Assembly: GCA_031763025.1 (NCBI GenBank) | Contig: JASSKH010000010.1 | Location: 1,550,001-1,614,000, forward strand | Length of the DNA stretch: 64,000 bases | Direction of reading: 5' to 3' | From: Macrocystis pyrifera | Taxonomy: Eukaryota > Sar > Phaeophyceae > Laminariales > Laminariaceae | Shown here: positions 23,693-35,400 of the stretch, one piece after another | Layout of the letters: every line of letters starts with the position of its first letter | How positions within the stretch are numbered: the first letter of the stretch is position 1 | Notes under the pieces: generated by a model | Told to the model about the DNA's origin: nothing | The model's database searches: none | Seen by the model: the letters and a program-made list of their open reading frames with translations, nothing else | Made by a program: the position numbers and the translations under genes

Positions 23693-26600
23693 ATGTACAG
23701 ATACTTCTTCTGCTGTCTCTCTTTCTGCTGGCCAGCACATTTCATAAACCAGATTGTAGTCTTTCAAGTCTATACGTAGACTGCCGGTATATGATGCCTT
23801 GGTACCTGGTGTATCTCCACATCTATCCATCTTCATCTTGCTGTCTCGGATGTCCTTGAAGTACTCTACCAGGTAGCTATTTAAATGGGTCCGGTTCAAA
23901 CGGTGATCGAAGATAATTTAACGAGAAAGATCCACCTCAAGGATCCCCAGCTGATGATGAGCGACCTGCCGAGTGAACCAGCAGCGGCATCAGCAGCAGC
24001 AGCAGCAGCAGCAGCAAGCATCGTTCGCAGTTATTGCCGAACGATGGCGAACGACACCATGGAAGACGGGCGATGGTGACGTACGATGGTGAGTGGTGGG
24101 TGAAGGATGTCGATGATAAAGAGACAAAGGATGTCGATCATACAGAGACAAAGGATGTCGATGATACAGAGACAAGGGCGAACGATGGTCTCTACACGTA
24201 CCTGGTAGAATCTATTTTTTTTTTTATAAATTTGGAAATACGTCAGCTGTGAGTTCGACTGATTAAATAGTTGATACTCAACTTTGCAAGCTGCGTAAAA
24301 TAAATTTATGTGTTACTCATCAGGACTCACTCACTCGTAGTTCACTCAAGGCACAGCAAGCAGCGTTGCAGCGTTGGAGATTGGAGCGGGCTGCTGCTTC
24401 TCTGTACTACTCCTTCCTGGTCTGTGCCTTCATTGCTGCACTATACTGCTGCTGCGTAGTTGACAGGGGGCCGTTCGTGTTGTAGACGGCAGCAATGGCG
24501 GCTGGCTGGTTCAGATCCTATGTTCGTTCATAGAAATAGCCACTGCTGTGTACGTATATGCGCGCAGAGGAAGCTTCGCCTACTATAATACTCGTACTGC
24601 AGTAATACTGTGTGGAGATGAAGCTTCCTGTTCTGTTGTACTGCAGTTCGACGAAACATTATAACTAAATAAGTGAGTGTACGCCGGTCAGCTTGTGCCA
24701 GGTGAGTTCAACCAACGTTAGGCTGATGCGCACAGCACAGCTCTGCAAGCTGCAAGCACACCACGCGACGCATACAGTACATACATACATACATGCGCGA
24801 TACGCTGGTCAACAAATAAGTGTTTCTCAACCGAGCCCTTCCTTGGGAAAGATACAGCAGGTCGGTCGCTTCCTTCCCTGGAATGGAGTCTGTGCCTGCT
24901 GGGTGATCTTTGGCCTCATCATGATTTATTTCTTCACCGTCTCTTGCGGGGGGGCCGTGGAAAAATACGACTACTACTCGCATACGCGCACGTGTTGGAT
25001 GTTGTTTGCCACAAGGAAGCAGGCATGGCATTGTGTGTTCGATCCAGATACACATATGACACATACATACATACAGCAACAACGACACCGATGAGGGTGT
25101 TGCTGTGTATATATCTACTGTACCTCTCTCCACTTGAAGCTTGGTCCCTTGTGGCGGCAGGCAGACCGGGCACCTGCGGCCCCATGCCCCAAGCTAAAAA
25201 ACTCGAAGTGGACTACGTACGAACGTACGGTGTGCAGAGGGAATTCGCATCGTTTGGAAACATACATACTCCGCGAAAAGATACCGTACAGACAGTACCG
25301 GCGTACCGCACAGCCGTGCTGCTGCTGCTGCTGCTGCTGCTGCGTCTTACCTAGAAGCGAGCAGGGTTCAACGCTTTGCTCGAAAAGCACGCATCGTTGT
25401 TTGCTGCAAGCTCGGGATCTTGCACACAGCACACAGCCTGCTCGAGCTCGCGCTCGGTCCCAAACCAACCACGGTCGACCCTTACCCAAGCTCACAAGGC
25501 AAGGTCTCTGCCGTATGCGTTTTTTCTATTTTCGACTTGATATCGTTGGCGCATTTGTTTTTATTCTGATTCCACCCGCCCGACAGTCTCATCGTGCACC
25601 TCACCTCATGACACGTCATAGCCCTACTTCACCGAGACTGATCCCGGTACTGGGCAAAGGACGACAGACTTTTTTTCGCAGCCTCGCTTGGGATTCGAGG
25701 GGGTGGCTGCAGACTCGGGTTGCAGATGAGGTGTGGGGCTGACGCGAGGTGGCAAGCAGAACCGGTGACCAGAAATGTGTGTGTGTTTTTTTTGCGGGTT
25801 CGTAGCTTGCCCAATCAAATCCCCTGCCGCTTTTTTTTCTTTGTACGTACGGAGTGCAGTATACCTGCTATAGAACGGAGGGGGTTTCTTACAGATAAAA
25901 GACAGCGCCTCAGTGGGGCTTGCCCAACCTGGAGCCGTCTGCTTTTTTTTGCCTTGTCTGAGCCCTTCTTGAGCACATGGATGGTGTCATTCCGGCATGC
26001 ACCGACCCCCTCACACGTAACACGGCACAGTGTCATATCGCGAAGGTTTGGCCGTTCAAATCTGTACTGCGATGGATGCTGCATGGATATCCGATACGGA
26101 ATGGACTACCCGAGAGCGGCTGTTTTAATGATTCGAGCTACATACAGTGTGGATTGACTATTATTAATAGTTTTGGCAATAGAGGATATGAGTTGTAAAT
26201 AGCATGGAACATTAAAATATGGAACGGAAGGTGGTGGATGCATGCTGGACGAGGAATGTAGCACGTGGAATAATGTGGAATGGAGGAGGACGGCGATCCA
26301 CACCGTTCACCGAAGCATACACAAACCATGTCAAATCCGGTTGCGGAAGCACGAACAGCAGATTCCCCTTAAAACGTGGACCCACTTTTTTCTGACCAAT
26401 TTACTTGAATTCGTACTAGACTTGGAGGTTTTCGCAATAAAAACGGGATTACACTCGCATGAAGGTAGCTCACCATGAAAAATACCCCCCCTCCCCCCTT
26501 CCCCCACGCCCTCCGCGCGCGCTCGCGCAACGAAAAAGGCGGCTTGTATTTTAAGCGTAGTGCAAATATTTGTGTGCGTGTGTTGCACCCGTCCCGTCTG

Positions 26601-27193
26601 TCGGTGGTCTACTATATGTATGATACTCCTCGTGCGTGCCAGCTAGGCCCATCGCGAGCCGAAATTCTAGGTGGTGGTGACGACTGCGCGCCCGAGTAGA
26701 CGGCAGCAATCGGCAAGCGTTTTGTATATCTGCCTCTTGCTGCACCCCCCCCCCCCCCGCCCCGGTTGCTCTTCATCAACAGCCAGAAAACAGACTAAAC
26801 CTTCTAGTGCTGTTGTACTCTGCTCAAGAAGTGATATACTCCCTGCACTTGATATCTATTTTTAAGAGCTCTGATAATAAATGAAGATTCCTCGCCCTCG
26901 AACCTGAGCTAGGTACGAAGCAAAAAAAAACGTACCAGCTACGTATGAACATACGAAGTATTGGACATAAAGAAATGTATCTATAAAGCGTTGAAGCACC
27001 TGCTCCAGCCGCGTCAATCCACGTCCGCAACACAGAAAAAAAAACAGGCCCCTAATCCGTGAGTAGGTAGCGCTCGAAACAACGGACCACTACTATCCCA
27101 TCAGGAGCCAAATCATGGACTCTCTCACGACGTATGCTACAGTATAGGGGCCCGTCATTCGAGGAGCTCCCCACCTTTTACCCAAACACCGAC

Positions 27194-27362
27194 TGTGAGA
27201 AAAATAGAAGTGCTAAACCCGATTACCAATCCCATGGCCTTCGTAGGTAGAAAAACAAAATCGAATAATATTCCGAAACACACAGGAGGTATTCCAACGA
27301 TAAGGCATGCCCTATGGGGTAGCTCCTCAGTGCCCTTAAGGAGCTCCGTCAGTCACATAAAC
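27194..27362 (+). repeat. Interspersed repeat, copy B counterpart of 8,505
   Basis: CCAATCCCATGGCCTTCGTA, GTATTCCAACGATAAGGCAT and GGAGCTCCGTCAGTCAC, at the matching place in segment B. Confidence 0.6.
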
Positions 27363-27598
27363 ATTGCTCTCAAGGCAAAATGCGCTTATCCTATCGTAGC
27401 ACGCGTTTTGTGGTCACCCCCTTCTCCCCCAACCTCACCCCCTCGGTCTCGATCTACGATGGATACGCGAACAAACCCAAGGAAGAAAACACACAAAAAA
27501 ACATAGCGTGTATCCGCACGCACCGGTAGCTTCAAACTTGGAGCTGAAAGGACAGGTAGGTCCCACCGCAAAAAAAAAAAAAAAAAAAACTTGCTCTC

Positions 27599-27835
27599 TC
27601 AAATTTCGTCGTAGTCCTCGTCTTCGTCCGAATCGTCGCTGTCCTTCCCGAAGAACGACTGATCGAAACCCCAGCTCATGTCTTCCGAAATATCATCGCT
27701 TCCACCGCCGTCGCTGTCGCCGTCTACCTTCACATCCAACAGGCTTTGCCTGAACGGGTTCTGGTTTATTTCCGTTAGCTTTATCTTCAACTTTTCTTGC
27801 GGCAAAAGGTTTCCGGTGTTCCCGACGGAGCGAGT
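27599..27835 (-). CDS. Acidic C-terminal exon (intact in copy B only)
   Basis: Open frame reading LPQEKLKIKLTEINQNPF, then VDGDSDGGGSDDISED, and ending with an Asp/Glu-rich tail before TGA at 27,599-27,601. The 5' boundary is uncertain: the first AG after a branch-point-like TGCTAAT is near 27,805. Most of the exon is deleted from copy A. It may be the last exon of the gene starting at 31,665 or belong to another gene. Confidence 0.5.
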   Translation of the reverse strand, partial: TRSVGNTGNLLPQEKLKIKLTEINQNPFRQSLLDVKVDGDSDGGGSDDISEDMSWGFDQSFFGKDSDDSDEDEDYDEI

Positions 27836-29472
27836 GCACAACACGGACGGAAACACAGCATTAATTAGCATTCGACGGGAAGGGTGGGGGCGGGGGGGAA
27901 GGAGGGAGGGAGGGAGGGAGGGAGGGAGGGAAAGAGAGAGGAAGAGGGGGATATATATAGAGAGGGAGGGAGGAAGAGAGGATGAGAGCGAGGCACGGGG
28001 GGACGCAGGGATGGAGGGAGGGAGGGAGGGAGGGGGTTGGAGTATTTCAGAGGAAGACACGCATCGATGCCTCCAACGGCAAAACGAAAATAGAGAACCT
28101 CTGCCTCTGGGATACGCAAGTACGAACCAACGCTGGGTTCGAGCGGGACTGCCTGTTCCACGTTACGCCTGTTCACCGCCCCCGCTGCCCCCGTTCCATA
28201 GGTTGCCTGACGCATATATATATACATATACATAAGCAGACCCCGCTCCTTACGAACTAGTCGATCTGGATTCTAGCGAGACAATCCAAGTCAAACTCGC
28301 TTCTCGTTAGACAAGACACGCAGGCCCTGGACGAAACAAATAACAACATCGTTAGCTGCTAGCCTGAGAGTTACACGTATACTGTACTTCGCAAATGTCT
28401 TATCCTCGTGCAGTCTGGTTTCTGCTCCGACGTGCTCTCGCTTCGAAGTGCACTCTCATTTGTACACGACGGTGGCTCTAAGCACTGGTCACCAAGGGCT
28501 ACGATCACGCGTTTGAGGCGTATAAACATGCCATTATCTCTATACCAACATACACACAGGATTGTTCGTACTCTCTAAAACCTTTCGTTTTCTTGTCATC
28601 GTTCGTGCACGCATGATGCAAAAACAAAGTACGATCGCTATCGTTACAGCGAAAACACCGCAAGCGCAAAAAAATACCACGAGTGCAAAATACTTGGTAA
28701 TGAAAAACTCACGAGCGAAAAAGCCACGAGCCCATTAACTCATATGCGCGAGACTGATGATGCTCGGGGGCGGTGCGCAATGCCGTCGGTGCCGACAGGG
28801 AAAACTACAGTAAAGTAACTGCCGTCGCTCATGCCACCCTTTGAAGAAAAGCAAAACGGCAGGTAAATTGAAGAAACTACCGCTGCTGCTCCCACCCAAC
28901 AACAAAAGTTAATGCCATCAAGCTGCGCGCCCGCCCGCCCACCAATCGCGAACGGCGAGGCGCCGCGAAAGCCGGTACGGGCGAGCAAGCGGCAAGGGGC
29001 GAAAATCGAGCCGTGCACGCTCACTCGCACGCAAAAACAAAACGATAAAAAACCAAAAAACGAAAAAACGAAAAAAGCGTTTCGCACCTTGGCGGCGGTG
29101 GAGAACAGGCCTTTTTCGACAGCGTCATCCATGGCGTCTTGCGTGGCGTACTGCGGGTCTCGCTGTCGAAGGTGCATGATGAAAGCCTTCAATCTCTCGG
29201 CTAGCTCGTCGTCACCCGATCTCTGCCCCCCCCCACCCCCAAACAACCCACACCGACATCCACGGCCGCATACAGATGCATACCAGCATCCACAACCAGA
29301 CACACACCCACAACCCCCCGAAAAAAAAACAAGAAGCAACACATGCACGGCGTTGTAGGGGGAATCGTTAGGGATGATCGAGGAAACTAACGTATGAGCG
29401 TGGTAACGGGTGAACGGGAGCGCGTGCGACAGTCAGGTACGGGATCGCCACTCTTGGCGCAGTTCAGCAGTT

Positions 29473-29515
<43 letters not shown>

Positions 29516-31665
29516 CAGCAGCAGTACGATGCAGTCAACAGCAGGCAGCAGCAGCCAGCTGCAGTCAGCAGGTAGTAACGACAACCACCAGTCGTCTCAG
29601 GCGAGGGCTGGGAGGGAGAGGAAGCGTGGAAGGAGGAAGAGGAAGGAGGAGACGCCTCTCGCGCTCAAAATTCCGACTGGGTGAGACCACGACGACACCC
29701 GTAAAGCACTTTGGCGCAGGGGTGTGATCGTTTTTCAGCACTATTACGGAGGAATATAGTAAATAGGACCTACGGTATGCACAAAAACCTATACATTTCA
29801 CGATTTTTACGAAAAATATTTGGTCCTATTTACTACGGTCCCCCGTAATAGATGTTTACACAACAGGAAAATTGCCAATAACGAACAGGGTGTTTTCGGA
29901 AAGGTCAAATCGAGATATTTTCCGGGAATACGTTGTTCGCCTTCGACAACCCCCTCCGTTGTGGCGAAAACGAGCGCCGAGAAAGGTACGCGTACATACT
30001 AGCCCTGCTCCGTTCTCACCAGGGCGTCCCGGAGTCTGTTCATAGCTCGAGTGATCTTGGCCCTGTTCCCACTTACGCTTTCGAACAGCTGGGTGCGCGT
30101 ATGGCGGGCCCTCCTCCCGCCCCCTCTCCCATCGATACCACCCCGTCTTCCCGCGTGGCTGTGAATTCTGCTGGTCCATGCAAGAACAATAACTATTGTT
30201 AAGCTGGGGAGTAGTATTAATAGGCGCAGAAGGGGATTAGACTCCGTGCATACCTGGGCGGTGTACATTTAGATGGAGAGGCGAACGGACCCAACCATGG
30301 TTTACTAAATACTCGTATATATATCAAGGGCATGTCTGGTAGTTTTCCGGGGGGGGGTTGTTTCCCTCCGGTTTCTTCTTTTTTTTTTTCTGAGAATGTT
30401 TGCGAGTGGTAGACGTTGAAGCTCAAGCTACACGTTGTCGGATGGCAAAACATAGAACTAATAAAAATGGGAACATCGGATTGACTATTGATAGGCGGCG
30501 TTTGCTTGGGGAAAGCTGAATCGTCATGACGTCCTTTTGCCTCGACAGTGTGAACCAGTGCTGTCTGCAGTGTACCGAGTCGCTGGTCGGCAACACAGCA
30601 GCAGCAGTCGCGTCGTGCGACAGCAGTAGTTTCCACGAAATTTGTTTTTATCGGGGTAAGAGCTGTGCGCTACAGCAATTGTAAATGAAGGCCATCGTGA
30701 GGCCATCGCTGTCTATCGTTGCGTGAGAGATTTCCGGCCAACGGTGTGGAGGACGTACCCGTGGTAATGCTGCTGTACGACATGTAGTGAGTGATTGTCT
30801 TGAGTGTAACACTTCGGTGCTTGATGTACGTGCCAGGTACATAAACCATGTACGAGTACAGCAGTACTAACTGTAGTATAGAGAAGGGCGTCATGTAACC
30901 GGGTTCATGAACGGCGCCTCTCAACGGAATGCGGTTAATAAGAGGCACCTTCCAGCCTCAAGATAGCAGCAGTGCACGGTGGCATTGCTGTGTTGCATTC
31001 TACAACAGCAGTGTAATACAGCGGACGAGTACGAGTACGTGGGGAGCAAACACGTCTCAAGCATTTTATGATAGCAGCATAGCAGCAGAAGGCAGAAGAT
31101 ATCGCCCCTTCTTCGTACGTTCACCAGCGTGTATCGTACCAGTAGTGGATCTGTGCCCTGGTTTTACAGAACAGAGGATGGATGCTCGTTGCAGAGCAAA
31201 ATGCAAACATCATCGTTATATACGTCAGAGGCAGACTTTTGGGGAGCTTCACGAGCAGCAATCTTTCTGCTTGATAAACGTTTGCCCCTGGTCTACAACT
31301 CCCGCGATGCTTTCTCTCTCGAACAAGCCCACCACTGTCTGTGCGGCGTCTTGCGGAGCCGCTTCTCAGGCCGAGTGGTCGCAAACCTCAGGCCGGGAGA
31401 GCATCCAAAGGTCGGGGGGAGGTCGAAGGGTTAGGTTCACGTCTCGTTCACGTCATAGCCAGGCGAGACTGTCAGCTTTTTATACTATTTCTACTATGCC
31501 CCACCTTTCCGGAAATGCTGCTGTTCGCTTGCTGCTAAAATTGGCGATCGACAGCGGTCCAGCGGCCGACCAGAACGCATCGCTGCCGACGAAGAGCCCA
31601 CAAGCAGCGCAGAGCAGAGCAACCGCAAGGCTTCGCGCTGCTCGAGCACCTCTGAGAATACGCAT
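27599..31665 (-). CDS. Putative plastid-targeted protein of unknown function (multi-exon)
   Basis: I do not recognise this protein. Exon 1 (31505-31665) starts MRILRGARAARSLAVALLCA, a classic signal peptide, followed by GSDA/FW, an ASAF-like site of the kind used for import into secondary plastids, then a Ser/Lys/Arg-rich stretch. Exon 2 (30020-30170; acceptor CCAG, donor GTGAGA) and exon 3 (29088-29222; donor GTGCGA) join in phase (2+1, then 0/0), giving about 149 residues. These include AKITRAMNRLRDAL and RSGDDELAERLKAFIMHLRQ, which look helical. A candidate exon near 28740-28855 (GGMSDGSYFTVVFPVGTDG) continues in phase 0. A terminal exon with its stop at 27599-27601 ends in a very acidic tail (FFGKDSDDSDEDEDYDEI). 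Whether the last two pieces belong to the same transcript is unproven. Exon 3 and everything downstream lie inside duplicated copy B; exons 1-2 lie outside it. Confidence 0.55.
29088..29222 (-). CDS. Exon 3 of the putative plastid-protein gene (intact copy in segment B)
   Basis: 45 codons in phase 0 on both sides: acceptor GGGCAG at 29,223-29,228 and donor GTGCGA below 29,088. It starts RSGDDELAERLKAFIMHLRQ and ends VEKGLFSTAAK. Conservation of this frame here and its disruption in copy A at 9,969-10,097 support it as a real exon. Confidence 0.65.
29464..29528. repeat. (CAG)n microsatellite
   Basis: About 17 units here against 6-7 at the matching place in copy A (10,425-10,448), so the tract changed length since duplication. 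Confidence 0.85.
29744..29848. mobile_element. MITE with TA target duplication
   Basis: 105 bp, TTACGGAGG ... CCCCCGTAA, flanked by TA on both sides. Copy A has the uninterrupted site with a single TA at 10,687-10,688. Confidence 0.92.
31505..31665 (-). CDS. Exon 1: signal peptide plus ASAF-like plastid leader
   Basis: Residues 1-12 are Arg-rich (MRILRGARAARS) and 13-27 form a hydrophobic core. Residues 27-32 read GSDAFW, giving Ala at -1 and Phe at +1 of the expected cleavage site. In diatoms and other red-lineage secondary algae a Phe or other aromatic residue at +1 directs plastid import. Donor GTGGGG at 31,504 leaves two bases (AG), which the next exon completes to Ser or Arg. The open frame extends upstream without a similar leader, so this ATG is preferred. 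Confidence 0.6.
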
Positions 31666-31861
31666 CCGCCCAGCAATCACGGCTGACAGACACACGTTCA
31701 ATTCAAGCAAGCATACAAGGAACGCATGATAACTGGAAAAACCAAAACTTCGAAGGCTTTCGCCTACCGGATTTATCCCCCCCCCTAGTGCCTCACGGCC
31801 TTGCAGCTGGGTCTCTCTGCCTCCTCTGCTGGCACTGTGAGCCGCACGTGTCCAGGGTGCG
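31666..31861. promoter_or_regulatory. Divergent (bidirectional) promoter interval
   Basis: These 196 bp separate the inferred start codon of the minus-strand putative plastid-targeted gene (31,665) from that of COX11 (31,862). Both 5' UTRs and any shared promoter must fit here unless there are upstream non-coding exons. A C9 run lies near the middle. I see no clear TATA box. The inference depends on both start-codon choices. Confidence 0.5.
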
Positions 31862-32290
31862 ATGATGCTTCGGAGCGCAAGGCGTCCAGGATGCCCGGCG
31901 GTCCTTCGCGCGATGCCGGGACCGCCGCGCGAAACCTGCGTGGGTGCAGCCAGACGAACATCTGTGCTAGTCAGAGAGCATTCCTTGAAAAGCGGCAGGA
32001 GAGGTGAATCAGTCCTAAGTGGGCGGCAGCAGCAGCTCCTGCGGGGTGTGTGCCTAGGGAGGGGCTTAACGCCGGGATCCAGCAGGTCTGGAGCGCTTCC
32101 TGGAGAAGTTGTTATGACTGCGTCGAGGTCGTTTAGGGCGGGTGAGGGCGCCGTTCCTGGAGAACGTCGTTGGTAGCAGCAGTAGTACGAGCAAAGGGAG
32201 CAATAGCAGTAGCAAAGGAAAAGGAGCAGTACTCTGTAGCAAGCAGTAGCAGCAGCAAAGGAAATGGACTTCGTACTGCTATAGTATTTC

Positions 32291-32322
<32 letters not shown>

Positions 32323-32385
32323 TGTAGCAGCAAAATGAGCAGTAACCGCAGTAACAACAGTAACAGCAGTAGCAGCTGTAGTAGT

Positions 32386-32418
<33 letters not shown>

Positions 32419-35400
32419 TCATGTCATCATCGGCAATCTTAATCTGAATCGATCGACCTCTCACATGAATAAACGGATCGGATCCCACCACCCCACCCCA
32501 CCCCACCCCACCCTCACCCCACCCCACCGACCGACAGGCTCTCGGTCGGCCGCGGGAATCCAAGACCTTAAGGCAAAAAATCGCAAGGTGGCCATCTACA
32601 TGGCCTCAGTGGTCACCGCCGTGCTCGGCGTGAGCTATGCCGCCGTCCCGTTGTATAAGGTGTTTTGTCAGGCAAGTGAGAAGGCGGGGACGGGCAGGGA
32701 TGGGTACACGGTGTTTCGACGGGAGAGTGAGATGGCGGCGGGGGGGGGGGGGGGGGGGGGGAAGGAAGGTGTACACTGCTGTGTTTTCGCAGGAAAGTGA
32801 GTGAGAACGGGGTGTACTAAGAGGAGGAGGGCGGGGGGGGGGGGGGGGGGGGGGGGGGGGGCGGGGGTTACTCATGTCATTTATGGTCGTAGTCGTAATA
32901 CCATAGACCGGGGGGGTACTCATCTGTTGCTTGCCTTTGCATCATTCGACCATTGACCACGCACCCCACTCAGAGACGGAGCACCGTTCCTACTCCTAAC
33001 AGCTAATAGAGAGACATCTCCAACTTTTGGGTGCTCACTACTTGTATAGTACCAGTACAACAGCAGTACAGCGTTTTTTTTTCCATGATACAGCAGTAGG
33101 CAGCCCCCTTTTGAGGAATCCTATGTGGCGCGTTCGGGATTATAAGTCCCTCACTAGGTATGTACCCACGTCCGTTATCAAACGTTAGTACCGCCCCCTT
33201 ACGGTCAGCAGGGGGCGAAAATGATGGACACATATCTGAGGTCCCTTATTATATACTGGTACCTGGTACCGTTTTCCCCCATAACCACTCTGTACGAAAA
33301 TATTAGGAACTTTTGGACTGAATACTAATATAAAAATTCTTATTATATTATGGGACAGAGGGTACATTCAGTATTGTTACGGGGACCATAGTAAATAGGA
33401 CCCTATGGTACACATAAACACCTATGTGTTTACCTTTTTTTTACGCACAATAGTTGGTCCTATTTACTATGTTCCCCTCTAATAATAGAATTTTCTCGCT
33501 CATCTTACGTACCGTCCCCTTTTTGTTTCGGGGGGCGGTATGTACAATAGGTTTAGTTCTGGCGAGTGGGGAGGGGGGGTACGTGGTGGTTTGGCCAGGC
33601 GAGTGAGCAGCGTGGGTTGGGGGGGGGAGGAGGGGCGCAAAATATTTTTGCCAGGCGCGTGAAAAGAGGGGGGGAGAGTGAAACGGTTTTGGTCTGAAGG
33701 GGGCAGGGGGAAAGAGGAGTACCGGTTGTTTTATAAGGCGAGCTATAATCCTAACCCTAACCCTACTTCTACTTGTACTATTAGTACTAGTATTACTAGT
33801 ATTACTAGTGTTGCTGTTACTGCTGCTACTACTACTGCGGCTACTACTATTTTTACGGGAGACCATAGTAAATAGCACCTACACGCAAAAAACTAATATT
33901 TACCTATTTTTACTAACAATTTTTGGTCCTATTTGCTATGATCCCCCGTAAAAACGAGTGCTGTTGCTGTCAACTGCACTACTTACTACTACCAATATTT
34001 CTCGTTATGATGTGCTTGCTTCGAGGGGAAATGGCTATTCAGTCCCGGCGTGCTTTGGTCCCGGCATTGTAGAGATGCGAGGGTGTATGGTCATGCGACT
34101 ACGACCATGCATAGCGATGAGTACAACCCCCCCCCCCCTACTCCATTGTAGGGGTGCGATAATCTATGGTCATACGACTACGGCCATGCATGACATGAGT
34201 GCGCCCCCCCCCCCCCCGCCTCCCCCATTGCTGACTCCCATGCCTACGTTTATCGATCCCAGGTGACCGGCTTCGGGGGCACCACCCAAATCGCCGACGC
34301 GGAGAAGGCCCGGAGGATGAAACCGGTCAGTGCACATTGAGTCGCCTGTCGCGTTTCGCGTATGTTGGTGGCAGGAGCTATAGACCACTGCACGAAGTCT
34401 GCTTAGCCCTTTTGCTGCTGCGAGAAGCAACCCTACACTATTTTCAAGTAGTCTGTCCAACAAAAAAGGGTTGCGCTACTATAACTATTGCTGGAGGGGT
34501 TAGTCAGTGCTGACTCATGTACTGCCTATGGTAGTTCTTTTGTCCAACAGGTTGTATGTAGACCACTTACATAGTGCCGACTTGTTCATTCAGTGGTAAA
34601 CAGGTGATCCTTACAGATCAACCCTGTTCTCGCTGTTAGCACGGGGGACCATATTAAATAGGACCGAATATTGTTACAGTAGTAAAAACTGTCTGTTGTG
34701 TGTATACTATAGGTCCCAGTTACTATGGTCCCCCGTAATACTACGCGTCAATATTTTGCTGGTTCGAAGGCGTAACTGTTATTACGGGGGTACATAGTTA
34801 ACAGGACCTATGGTGTACATAAAAACCTATATATTTGCCTTTTTTTACTAACAAAATTTGGTCCCGTTAACTACGGACCCCCGTAATAGTAGACTCACTT
34901 ACTCAGCTTGGAACAGGTCAGTGCACACACGACACACGACACACGATGCAAACCTGTTTTAGACTCACTCCACCCAATCAGCGCGGACTTATTTAGTAGT
35001 AGTCTAGTACCGTGGTAGGTTGTGACGGGCCCATGTGCGTGAAAAGGAGTGGCCTGTTATGTAGCGTGGACTTACAGCGTGAACTTAGACCGCTCCGAAG
35101 TAGTTCGTAGTCAAATACCACTCTGGACGTCAACATAAAGACCGATTGGTATCGATATTAATGTATAAACGAAACTTATATTTCCGTCCAAAGTGGCAGG
35201 TTATAACTAGTCTACTCAAGCCAGCTGTGACCTACTTAATACCGGTAGTAGTCGAACAGCTTACCAACTCCGACCGGAAATATAAACACCGTCGGGTACC
35301 GGTCTCAGAGTCCAAATGGGTGATATATTTTCGGTGAGAGTGGTATAGTTTAGGCTACTTGATCAGCGCTGACTTCCTTAGTGGCGGTCTACGTGGTCAA

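Larger units (their letters stand above)
19216..29875. repeat. Segmental duplication, copy B
   Basis: Second copy of the unit at 1-10,710. It keeps intact exons of a minus-strand gene that copy A has lost, lacks a 540-bp block present in A (1,404-1,944), and has gained a 105-bp MITE at 29,744. Its right edge lies in the second intron of the gene starting at 31,665. The parts not listed separately are the same non-coding sequence as in copy A. Confidence 0.95.

Noticed and set aside
24693-25742. ORFs of 130-200 codons in copies A and B (around 6.0-6.9 and 24.7-25.7 kb)
   Set aside because: Frames shift between the two copies and all six frames are similarly open; not conserved as protein.
33750-33770. 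CCTAACCCTAACCCTA as telomeric sequence
   Set aside because: Only two to three units inside a COX11 intron next to other simple repeats; not a telomere.
34180-34200. PC1 end ACTACGGCCATGCATGA as a 5S rRNA start
   Set aside because: It resembles the first bases of 5S rRNA (CTACGGCCATACC), but nothing of the rest of 5S follows; chance or very old relic.
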